DNA of 64,000 bases from Silurus meridionalis (Eukaryota; Chordata; Actinopteri; Siluriformes; Siluridae): the NCBI RefSeq assembly GCF_014805685.1, contig NC_060904.1:14211811-14275810 (forward strand). Reading direction: 5' to 3'. Within the stretch, counting starts at the first letter, position 1. Each line of letters opens with the position of its first letter. The position numbers were made by a program, and so were the translations under genes. This document shows, one piece after another, positions 54,301-64,000 of this stretch. The notes under the pieces are model-generated. The model was not told the origin of the DNA and searched no databases. It worked only from the letters and a program-made list of their open reading frames with translations.

Positions 54301-56323
54301 ATATTTACACACAAATTCAATGAGGAAAAAAAAAACGGTGAACGAACCGACAGAATCTTCGATGCACTTCAGATTCTTCGAATTGCCGCTGCCTGTAGTT
54401 CCTGCATGAGAGAAAATAACAATATGATTAACACTAAAGCTAATATAATTATTTTAAAAAGTCACTAGTGATAACTATTATCTTTAATTGTCTAAAATTT
54501 TACAAGATTCAATAGTTAAAAGGAAAATATAAAAAAAAAGTTTACTATAGTTAAAATTGCACTTAAATATCCTGATATAAGTAATAAATCATAAACAAAA
54601 AAAAAGGATAAAAAATTATGTTGATAATTGTAATTTGCAACCATGCTTATTTTACATCTAACACAAAAGGAGTCTTCAATGTCAGAGGTTTTAAAAATAT
54701 GTTAGGCAAAGGAGTCTGTGCTTCCAGTTGCTCTGTAACATGACATAGTACCTTATATAATTTAAAAAATTAAATAAATAATAATAATAATTATAATAAT
54801 AATTATTATTATCATTAACTTAAATAAAGAGAACAAGAGACTGGTCTAAGAATAACTGTTAATATAACTAGAAAGTAAGTATATTATATAATTATAATTA
54901 TTATTTAATATGACATCTATAATATTTAAATTTATTAATTTGGTCATACAAATATATATAAACAATATCTGGATAAATATTATTATTCAAATATTTTAAT
55001 ATTTAATAAATTTTTCATTACATTTGTTTAAAAAAGTAAAATAATTTGTAATTGTATATTAAATAATGTGTTGTATAATATTAAATGCGACTACCAACTT
55101 TATGCTAACTAACTGCTTGATTTCTTTTTCTGTTTTGTGTCAGCAGTGCTAGTAATATTTGTTTCTAATGTCTGACTGTGTTAGCAATGCGAATGCAATA
55201 AGGTTCAGACTAAAGTTAATAGGGATGAATCTCAATCAGTTCATTTGAATTAGTTAAGGAAGGAATATTGCATGAACATAAATGAAGTAACTGTCGACAT
55301 TCACATTAAATGCTTTCGGTGCACCTTCAAGCATAAAAAAGAGAATACATAAATGTGTATGAAATGGCTTTAACAATGGACAGGAGGTGGTATCTCAGGG
55401 TTGTAAGGCATAAGACAATGAATCAGAAGGTCATGAGTTCAAATCCCAAGCCACTGCTGGTTCATGAGCAAGGCCCTTAACCATCAACCATTTAGTTGAA
55501 AGTCGCTCTAAAATACCATACGATTAATTGGATTGTATGATTTTGTAGTGCAGTGCTAGTGATAAGGGAGCGATCTACATGAGAGATTCTTTTTTTAAAT
55601 ATAGAGAGATATAAAATTCTTTTTAAAGAAAAAGATTATTAGCATCATTTTCAGCATTTACTTACTTGTAGCCCCATGCAGAGATGGCTAGTATAAGAGC
55701 CAGAACGAGGATAGATCCTGCAATTGCACCGATGATGATGTTGGTACTGATGATGCCTGTGAGGAAAAAAAGACGAACAAGTCATGTATACGGCATTAAT
55801 AAACACACACACTGCTAATAAAATATCAGGAAAACACTCGTATTACGCTTATAATCGCTTTAGGCACCTGCTGCTTAGTTTCCTGTTTTGTATTTTAACA
55901 TAAACTTAAAGGGGTCTCTTTTTATATTCGAGTGTGAGATGTCAGATCAAATAAGAAAGCGGCTATTACTTGTCACATATACATCACAGTACAGTGGAAT
56001 TCTTTCTCCTTATATACTAGCTGTTTAGGAAGATGGGGTCAAAGCCATGATAAAGCCCCCCTGGTACCCAAAAGTACAGTAGCAGCTTGGTGGTGCTGCA
56101 GCTTGAGCACCTCATTTTCCAATTAGTATTCCAGATCCTTAACCACTCAGCCACCACTATTAACAAGTGAGCCACAATTCTTCAGTTTAACAGGCAATGA
56201 CATGACTTACATTACACTTACATTCAATCAAATGAATGAATAAATTAATTTAAAAAAAACAGTGGAGACAAGGAGAAAATAGGAAACAACATTCTTTATT
56301 CACCATTCACCCTGACACACACA

Positions 56324-56378
<55 letters not shown>

Positions 56379-57762
56379 TTAATTGTAAAAAGCAAAAAAA
56401 AATTGACAAGCTGAAAGAGGGGAGGTGAATAAGGTAGGAAAAGGGGGAACAGAACGACACCCAAAGAAGAACAACCTCAAATCTGACCTCTACTGTAACT
56501 CCACCAAAAGACATGAGCCTGATGACATAGAATGAGTGCGTGAAAATCAAAGCTACAAAACAAAAGGAAAGAAAAAAGGAACATTTTGTCTGTGACTGGT
56601 GAATGCCAGCGACTGATCAGGAATATGAAAACACACACACAAAAAAATAAATAAAGAAAGAAAGAAAGAGACAAAAATGCACAAATCAACACACAAAAAG
56701 CTACAGTATATAGTTTACATATTTGGTGCTGATAAAAAATTGATGAAAAATGACTGACCTTCCATTAAGAAAACATTCTGATAGCAAAAGGACTTCCTTT
56801 TATGACCAATGATTTTGCCTTGTATTTAGCATATTTTCCTTGCTGCTAATCATTAAGATAAGGAAAGTAGCACAAATGTATTTCTATTTTTGTTTGTTTG
56901 TGATGAACTGACCTGAGTGAAATTAAATTTACCTGATGATGTAGCTGTAGGTCTCACCACGAGGTAGCTGAGTGGTGATGAGGAGTTACAGTCTTCACTT
57001 GCCCATCCCAGGTGACACACACACTTCAGTTCATTGCTGCACACCTGCGAAGTGAGACATACACATCCTGGATTGTCACAAAATCTCAGAACGTCTAATA
57101 TAGAAAAACAGAAATAAACTCAGCAGCATGGACAGTAGATTTTGCTAAAAGGCAAATAAAAGGTTTATATAAATGTATAAAATATGTTGATTGGCTTATT
57201 TGATATGTAATAATTCCGGTAATATTAAATTATATTAATCTCCAGTGTCCAGCTTTATAACAGTGGGCATTTGGCATTTTGGTCTTAATAGCTTCAAGAC
57301 AGAAAGAAAATATACTTGCTATCAAGTAAGTAATAACAGAAAATGATTCACAGACATTCCAAAATTAAACCAAGTTAATCAAAAGAAAGAAAGACGTGTT
57401 GTTTATTACACACATACCCCATGTCCAGAGCAGATGACCTTGTCAGTGGTCCCGGGGCAGATGCTGAAGTTGAAATCCTGAACCGGAAGGCATTTGTGGT
57501 TGAAGCAGACACGGTCGGTGCCACACGCTGTCCCGTCTTCCACATACCCCAGATCAGTGTCTCCGTCAATCATTACGTGTCCTCCACTGAGACACAAACA
57601 CATGGAAAGTAGGACTCATTAGTGCAGTGTTCAGCTTTTTATCAGTTCTCACACTAGTAATCAACCCCTAAGTCGGATGAAATGTTTCTGAGCTGGATGA
57701 GATGTTTCTTTTTCCCTTTATTTATCAACACTATCATTTAAAAAACTCTTTTGTCCAGAATA

Positions 57763-57803
<41 letters not shown>

Positions 57804-58102
57804 TCTGTGAGTATGTCTGTCAGTTTATGTATGTGCATAACTGCAATCAATTGGCTTGTATGTGCATGTATGTGTGTGTTGTTTGTATGTGTGTGTGTGT
57901 GTGTTTGTACATACATGTCTGTACATGCAGTCCATGTGTGTATCCATGTTTCTCTGGTGTGTACATCACTCTGTGTGTGTGTCTGCGAGTGCATGTCAAA
58001 CATTCCTCGAGTTTGTGTGTGCCGCTTCTGTGTGCATACATCGGTGTGTTTGCAAGCATATCTGCAGTGCTTGTGCTTGTATGTGTGTGTTTGTGTATGT
58101 GT

Positions 58103-58142
<40 letters not shown>

Positions 58143-58274
58143 TTGTGTTTACCTGCAGTCTAGTGAAGCGCTATGTTGGGCCACAGAAAATGAGGTCAGG
58201 CCACCCTGCAGCTCTCCCAGTCTGGGAGCAGGTGAAATGTTTGAGCACAGCAGGTATCCACACTGCACATCCCT

Positions 58275-58316
<42 letters not shown>

Positions 58317-59892
58317 ATCCTCATCACATCTGTTTCACAACACACACAGTGCAATACTACGTCCTCTTCACACATTCACACTTACTGCTTTTTACACTGG
58401 ACCCAGGTGTCCTTGTCCCTCCCGCAGTTCCCTTTCTCAGTTCCCTCGATGTTCAGCTTCTCGTAACAGAACTTATCTGCAGACGTCGCCTCTGCAAAGA
58501 CATCACACCCCATCCTTATAATTAACGCTGACACGAACGGATCCTCTTCTGAAACGTGAATACCGGAAATGAATGAAAGGTGATACGATTGAATTGATTG
58601 GTTTAGCACTTACTTTCTCCCCAGATGTACTTGCATTGCCTGTCTTTAGTTTTGCATCGGCCATTAAAGCAGCGTCCCTGGAACAAGAGCAACAGCAAAA
58701 ACATGGCAGGGTTAATTCTATTCTCATTGATGTAGCCTCAGCATGGATAAAAAAATTATATATTCACCTGATCTTTTTCACAAGTGTAGCCGTCCATTTT
58801 GTGTACGTTTGGAGGACACTGCATATAAAGAAAAAAGAGTAAAGTTTAACAGTAGAAGCATGTGCACAAACCCTATAGGGCACTGAATCGCATATTTTCT
58901 ACTAAAATGCACCCTTTAAGGCACTCCGTCAAGTTTCCTTGCATGTACAGGAACCCTATAGGGCACTGCATTGCATATTTTCCACTCAATGCATCCAAAG
59001 GGAACTTCATTCCCACTTGCACCCTAGAAGGCACGCCACTACGTTTAATTGAAAGTAAAAAGACCATATAAGGGACTTAATTATTTATTTTCCACTAGAG
59101 GGTCACTCTAGAGGGCAATCTAACAATCTTTCCCATATGTATGGGAACGCTATAGGGCACTGCATCACATATCTTTTACTGTAATAGCAGACTAAAGGGC
59201 ACTTTATCATGTTGTCTGGCAAACTATAGGTACCCAAATTCACCAGGTTCTAAAAAGCTAATAATAAACACATTTTACACAAGAAAGCTGAACTTTAAGA
59301 TTTCTTGGCAACAAGCTGAGATTAAAGCGAGGGACTGGCTATTTGTAAGACATTCCGAAACCTTAAGTGTAACTATATACGACATTGGTACACCATTTAT
59401 TTTAATAAAATAAATAAGAAACTCTTTGCTATATGTGGTTATAAAATAATAATAAACTTTGAGGTGACACAATACATATGCATTTATATATAAACCTTAT
59501 ATTTGGTATATAATACAGTGCAACACTGAACAAATAAGTAATTTGTGATTTAAAAAAAGCTATATAGTTTAGAAAGAGTTGCAAAGATGTCAGAGCGCCC
59601 TCACCTGGCTGGAGTTCCCAGTGCAGTTTTCTGGTATATCACAGTCATTGACAGCCTCTCTGCAGATCACACCCATAAACTCCATCTACACAAACAACCA
59701 AAAAAAAATCAAGCTTCTTTTAAATATAAATACAGAAGGTTACACACGGGTTGTTCCATGTTAAATATATTGTACCTGACAGTTATTGCAACAGAGCCCA
59801 TTGCTGCATTTAGAGCCCTGAGACAGGGTACACTTCTTACAGCAGTTCTCTCCTTCTCTAGCACACTCCTATAAAGGCAGCAAAAGAAAGAG

Positions 59893-59939
<47 letters not shown>

Positions 59940-62900
59940 AGAAAGAAAAACACAGAAAAAGAAGGTATAAATAAGTTCTTTAATTGTTTCATAAAAGGCA
60001 TTGACATTGAGCATCATTTCTCAATATTGAAATTAGTCAATATTGTGTGTCTAGATGTTGGAATAATTTCCACTTATCAGGCACTTGGTGTTGACTCTAA
60101 TACAGTTTTTCACAGAGTTAAAAGCAAATGCCATTAAAAAGTGAAACATCTTATAGCTCCTTTAATAGATCTTCTTATTACCTTTTTTTATCCTACTTGA
60201 ATACAGAGCCTGTCAAAAGTTTGGAAACACGTAGACTTTTTAGACATGTTTAAGCTTCTTTTGTTTATATGCAACAAACTACGTTAAAGGTAAAGAAGTA
60301 AACAGTGAGTAACTAAAAAAAGAACGTTTTTTGGACAGGTAAGTTCAAATTTCACATTTTTGACTCTAACAAAATAACTTATGTAGGACAGAGAACAGGA
60401 GCGCAGATGTTAGCAGACTGCATCACTGCCACAGTGAAACATGGAGGTGGAAGCTTAAGGGTTTGGGGTTGTTTTGGACTCATTCCAGGGTAAAGAAGTA
60501 CTGATATAAAATGGGTACCATTCTATATTTAGAAACCATGCACTTACATTTGGACTGCATCTAACTGTAACAAACTTCACCATACAACAAGACAAAAACT
60601 TGAAGCATACGTCCAAGCTCTGTAATCTGCATTATTTAGAGAGCAAACAGTTGGCTGGAGTGTTAACTATCATGGAATGACCTGCCTAGTCAATGTTTTG
60701 TTTTTATTGGTAAGTCTTTTTGTGTGTAAGTTTAAACACTCTCAATATATATAAATAAGAATAGGAAATATTCTTTCCTATTAATAAATCAGGAATAGGA
60801 TACAAATGTTATTTCTTTTTCTAAAATTATCTGATTTTAAATTTCTCCTGTACAATTTGTAAACAAATCCTTTGATATCTTGTCAGATAAATTATTACTT
60901 TTTAAATTTTCACGTCACTGAATGCCTGTAAAACACCTCACCGCTGGAGTCCCACAGTCGCACTCCTCTCCCGGCTCTACAAAACCGTTCCCACACTCAG
61001 GAGGGTCCAAAAGCTATAAAGACACACATGAAGGGGTTTAAGGATACCTTGGCACAAAGATGAAAATCAATTCTAAATTAAGAAGCACTTCTACAGATAA
61101 CACAAAAGGAGTTCATGCTGAGAACACACAGGGATTAACAGTATTTATGATACATTTTAAATAATATTTCAAATACATACAGGTTTTTTGTTATTTGTAT
61201 TTGATAGGGTTGATAAAAATTGCCTCATATTTTGTATCAAAATGCTTTAATGTTCTGTATTTTTGTAGCTTTAAAATACTGTAAAAAAGACACAAAATAT
61301 GTGCCTGATACATATATTATTATATCTATGATTAACAATCAAATGATGAATTAGTTAGAAACTAGTTGCTATGAATGCAGGTGCCATCAGTCGCCTTCTT
61401 ATGAATGACGTGTTTGTCATGGAGTCGGTGTTGCTGATGTAACGCAGCCCTTTGTTACCAAACACCAAGTAAATAAATTAGGATACAATTATTAGTCTTT
61501 CACAAACTGTTCAACATTAAACTGTTGTTTAATTTCAAAACTTGGTTAATCTTCATCTGGGCGATCACAGGAATATTGTATGTGAATATTTGTTCTGTTA
61601 ACTAGTTGTGTATGTCTGATTTATTGCATGACTCAGCCAGAGAAAAGCTGTTGCTATCAAACATTGTTTACACAATCAACTGAGTCAGTAAAATGATGAA
61701 GGAACAGATTTTTGCAAAGACATTTTGCTCCCTTGTAAAAGTATTTTTTAGTATTTTTGAAATACAAATATACAGTGGTTTATTGTGATACATGGTGTGG
61801 CTGCTGTATTTTGTAGTTTATTTTGATACACTTAAAGTTAAGGTTTTTGAATTTTTATTTTAAAATACATTTTGATGCATCTTTGCCCAAACCTGAGAAC
61901 ACACACCTTTTAACTATGCTCTTATCAGTCTTAATTAATATAACTAAACTAGCTTGCTAGCTGAGGAGTATATACAGGGAAGGTTATTGGCCTTTACTGT
62001 TGCTTTTTTGTTTTGAGAATCAAAGCACAAAGAGCTGCTTGTGCAACTCGACTGTACACAAGCTACAGGCATCACATCATGTACCGATGAGCATCCGAAA
62101 ATAGGCAGAATGTTATTTTAGATACATTGCAGCACCGAAATATTGGAGATGTTGTCAGTATGGTGTAAATCTTCTTATATTCGCTCACTTCGTTTCACTG
62201 CCAATGTGTCCTCCATATGCTTGTTTTTGTTTTCACCACGAATTGTGATCAGATTAATTATAAACAAAATGTACACTATTTTTATAGTGGATCATCAGGA
62301 TGAGAGTAAAATAGCATTAATATCCCACACTTTATTATTGGTGTTTGCATGACCATGCTTGGGGAAGTCTTCTGCAACTAAAATGGTATCATTTTATAGC
62401 TTGGTTTAAAGTATTTGAGTTATTTTGTTACTGTACTGAAGTGATTTTTTGGCTTCTTTCTAGTTTTACTGAGTATCAAAGATATCAGCAACTTTTACTC
62501 TCTAATCAACTACATTTATGATCCAATATATGCACTATATTTTACTTGACAATGATCATTACCAATTACATTTTGCACCTTGATTGAAGATATAATTAAG
62601 GCTCAACACTCCCATACCAGCATCTGCTGCCTGTAAACGACTTTTTAATACTGCTAGTCTTTTCAGTCCAAAAAAATAGATAACACATTTCAAAAACTTT
62701 GAGAACCAGCTTTTGTTGAAGTTGAATAAAAATGTTGTCCCTCTCTGAGACTGAGGTTCATCAAATCGCAGTCAGGTCTGAATATTTCCTTTTACATGAT
62801 CTATAATTATTTACATTTAATTTGCCCATTGAATACTAATGGTTCTTCTACTTTGTGACATAATACTGTAAATGTATTATTTGTTGACTGAAGAAACCTT

Positions 62901-63816
62901 TTTAAAAGATTGATTTACTTTTCATTCTGCCATGTAAACGAGACTGTAATGTTAATCTTGGTTAATGCTGATTATGTGATGATGTGTACAATTTGATTTG
63001 TATTTTAGGAAATACAAACTCACAAATCATCTGTTTTGCTTTTTCACTAACATGTGTCTTGGTTTTGAAGACTAGTGCATCTAAGAGCCTATGTTCAATA
63101 TGGGAAAAAGTGTTTAAATCAGATACTCCAAGACTTTTACTTAAGTCATATTGGAATTAGTGACTTTTAACTCGTAGTGGAGTAAGTTTTGTAGTAAGGT
63201 ATCTTTTACTCAAGGATGATTTTCCGGTACCTCTTTTTTATAGTAACAATGAGCGCAGGGAAAAACCTGAAGAAATTCAACACTGAAATAAATAATTTCT
63301 GACCAATTCTCCATTTTAACCCGGTCAGCAGCACTCAACATTTATTATATCAAAAGTTTTATTCCATGATGTGCTATTTATTTTTCGTTCATATTCCAGC
63401 TTAACATAATCACAGTACAGTTTTTGTTAACGGGTAACGAAAATATTTTTGTAATAGTTTCCATTCACTTGAAGAATATACTGTAGAACCCTAATAACAG
63501 CCTGGGCCTACAGAAACCTTATCAGTATCAGATCAGATTAATCAGGATGCCCACTGCTTGGCTGTGATTTGTTTCTGTGCTCATTTCCATACTGCTGCCT
63601 TGTGCATCACCAATACTGCAAATACCATTATTGCAGTAATGATCTACAAAATGATATATTGCAGAACCTAATATTTGAACATGGGAGGGCAATAAGCAAG
63701 TGGGATAAAGGCTCACCTTGGAGGGTTTGTTGAAGAGACACGATCCACCACCGCTGTACAGGAAGTTGTGGTACTCCTCTATGTTACAGTCAGAGAATCT
63801 CTTAGGAAGATAAAAG
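48812..63816 (-). CDS. adam22: ADAM22, 3' half (17 exons; gene continues past the right edge)
   Basis: Catalytically inactive membrane ADAM, the synaptic receptor for LGI proteins. Exons in transcript order: 63717-63816, 60942-61013, 59776-59868, 59605-59685, 58768-58818, 58614-58677, 58386-58491, 58153-58272, 57418-57586, 56933-57044, 55666-55756, 54348-54401, 54025-54210, 52485-52585, 52205-52271, 49292-49415, 48812-48832 (stop). All phases agree, and 536 residues are visible. Order: end of metalloprotease-like domain ([18 protein letters not shown]), disintegrin ([16 protein letters not shown]), Cys-rich ([20 protein letters not shown]), EGF ([15 protein letters not shown]), transmembrane ([19 protein letters not shown], exon 55666), cytoplasmic tail with RPRSNSW and RPRSNSTE (14-3-3-type sites), and C-terminal ETSI (PDZ ligand). 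The tail matches human ADAM22, not ADAM11 or ADAM23. The N-terminal exons lie beyond 64000. Confidence 0.94.
50499..50550. repeat. CA microsatellite
   Basis: About 50 bases of perfect CA in an ADAM22 intron. Confidence 0.97.
51274..51346. repeat. A run followed by AT microsatellite
   Basis: About 17 A and then about 55 bases of AT. Confidence 0.97.
51521..51620 (+). mobile_element. tRNA-derived SINE copy
   Basis: GGTAGCTCAGTGGTTAAGAC is a pol III box A, followed by GGGCCCCTGAGCAAGGCCCT and CTGGATAAAGGCATCTACCA, body sequences common in fish tRNA SINEs. A box B-like GGTTCAAATCC occurs only later, at 51775, so the copy is deleted or interrupted. Confidence 0.65.
53213..53554. mobile_element. 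Short inverted-repeat element (MITE, family C)
   Basis: The terminal inverted repeats are TACAGTAATAC (53214-53224) and GTATTACTGTA (53544-53554). Inside are repeated GGTACTCATCA and CTCATCACT motifs near both ends. No coding. Confidence 0.65.
53570..53893. mobile_element. MITE family A fragment, next to family C element
   Basis: The left end, ACACTATATAGACAAATGTT, is the family A terminus. The right half is missing. It begins 16 bases after the family C element ends. Confidence 0.7.
54348..54401 (-). CDS. adam22: ADAM22 18-residue juxtamembrane cassette exon with weak donor
   Basis: Read from acceptor CATGCAG, the exon codes [17 protein letters not shown] and then the first two bases of Arg. 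The only GT that keeps phase 2 is CG/GTTCGTT, far from the GTRAGT consensus. At 54 bases it can be skipped without shifting the frame. Human ADAM22 has NYREQR at this place, so the first residues are homologous and the rest looks extra. Confidence 0.55.
55380..55530 (+). mobile_element. tRNA-derived SINE copy
   Basis: GAGGTGGTATCTCAGGGTTG is a box A-like start, GAGTTCAAATCCC is a good box B, and TGAGCAAGGCCCTTAACCAT is the shared SINE body. It is of the same general family as 51521-51620. Confidence 0.65.
55975..56155. mobile_element. SINE-like dispersed repeat, second copy
   Basis: Matches 17935-18118: ACAGTGGAATTCTTTCTCCT, GTTTAGGAAGATGGGGTCAA, CAGATCCTTAACCACTCAGC. The end is an inverted tRNA-like box region. 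Confidence 0.5.
56315..56378. repeat. CA microsatellite
   Basis: About 60 bases of CA with one AA interruption near its start. Confidence 0.97.
57764..58145. repeat. GT-rich microsatellite cluster
   Basis: Two perfect GT runs (57764-57800 and about 58105-58140) bracket about 300 bases of degenerate TGTGTNTGT sequence. The long CVCV-rich frames over it are artefacts. A CA run at 58275-58314 lies on the other side of ADAM22 exon 58153-58272. Confidence 0.9.
58275..58314. repeat. CA microsatellite abutting an ADAM22 acceptor
   Basis: Starts within a few bases of the acceptor of exon 58153-58272. On the coding strand it is (TG)n, then TTTTAG and then the exon, so the repeat takes the place of most of the polypyrimidine tract. 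Confidence 0.95.
58871..59215. repeat. Diverged minisatellite of about four 82-110 base units
   Basis: The repeat start CCCTATAGGGCACTG recurs at 58871 and 58953, and in changed form at 59063 (CCATATAAGGGAC) and 59148 (CGCTATAGGGCACTGCAT). Each start is followed by CATATTTTCNACT. Sub-blocks TTTAAGGCACTCCGTCAAGT and TAGAAGGCACGCCACTACGT are also related. No coding. Confidence 0.8.
59893..59936. repeat. GA microsatellite
   Basis: About 40 bases of GA, ending AAGGAGAAAG, 25 bases upstream (in transcript sense) of ADAM22 exon 59776-59868. On the coding strand it is CT-rich and so overlaps the polypyrimidine tract. Confidence 0.95.
60203..60755 (+). mobile_element. Tc1-like element remnant in an ADAM22 intron
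   Basis: The left end GCCTGTCAAAAGTTTGGAAA is a typical fish Tc1 terminus. Near 60438 a frame reads [15 protein letters not shown], the Tc1 transposase motif. The rest is deleted or frameshifted. It is related to 26880-27270. Confidence 0.75.
61014..63716. other. Large AT-rich ADAM22 intron
   Basis: About 2.7 kb without exons, clear transposons or long simple repeats. The open frames in it are short and look like chance. Confidence 0.6.
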
Positions 63817-64000
63817 CTAAAAAGAAATAAAAGCAAGAAGTAAAACATATAAAGAAATATGATGACGATGAGTGGACAAAGAAAATCATAATAAACTCGT
63901 CAAACACTTCAAATTGTAACTGGGAGGATGTGTGAACTGGTATTGTATGTACATCATACTATATGTGAATACATGAAAATCAATTCAACAGCTGAAACAG

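Noticed and set aside
57702..58521. Overlapping long frames of 153-221 residues with Cys/Val repeats
   Set aside because: They follow GT/CA repeats and run across a clear ADAM22 exon on the other strand.
48812..63816. ADAM23 or ADAM11 instead of ADAM22
   Set aside because: The long tail with [27 protein letters not shown] and WETSI is specific to ADAM22.

Overview
This is vertebrate nuclear DNA. It is AT-rich and full of microsatellites, with long genes made of short exons with GT-AG borders. The proteins resemble human ones closely, and the repeats are of kinds familiar from fish: Tc1/mariner remnants, short inverted-repeat elements and tRNA-type SINEs. I read it as a teleost chromosome. 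A catfish-like species is possible, but that is only a guess.

Four genes fill the window. (1) About 1.2-15.9 kb, plus strand: ATAD2, the AAA+ ATPase and bromodomain chromatin factor, 27 coding exons. (2) About 16.1-25.2 kb, plus strand: ZHX1, a five-homeodomain repressor with a CpG-rich CRE/E-box promoter, a non-coding first exon, a short first coding exon, one very large exon and a long 3' UTR. (3) About 27.35-44.2 kb, plus strand: WASHC5 (strumpellin), 28 coding exons giving exactly 1159 codons plus a stop. (4) About 45.66 kb to beyond the right edge, minus strand: the 3' half of ADAM22 (17 coding exons, 536 codons plus a stop, and a long 3' UTR), tail to tail with WASHC5. The ATAD2-ZHX1-WASHC5 grouping resembles human 8q24.13.

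The genes do not form one pathway. ATAD2 and ZHX1 are chromatin or transcription proteins, WASHC5 is a scaffold of the endosomal actin (WASH) complex, and ADAM22 is a synaptic adhesion receptor for LGI proteins. Exon coordinates were assigned by eye from splice signals, reading-frame phase and remembered family sequences. The phases add up across all four genes except at one ATAD2 exon.

The most notable points are these. The ZHX1 model lacks the two N-terminal C2H2 zinc fingers, and an intron holding a foldback repeat sits where they should be. ATAD2 has a one-base frameshift in its AAA domain. WASHC5 has two GC-AG introns and a CLEAR-type E-box at its promoter. Part of the ZHX1 3' UTR is duplicated downstream. 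Several hairpin-forming elements and a four-unit minisatellite lie in introns. I found no sign of a wholly new gene system.
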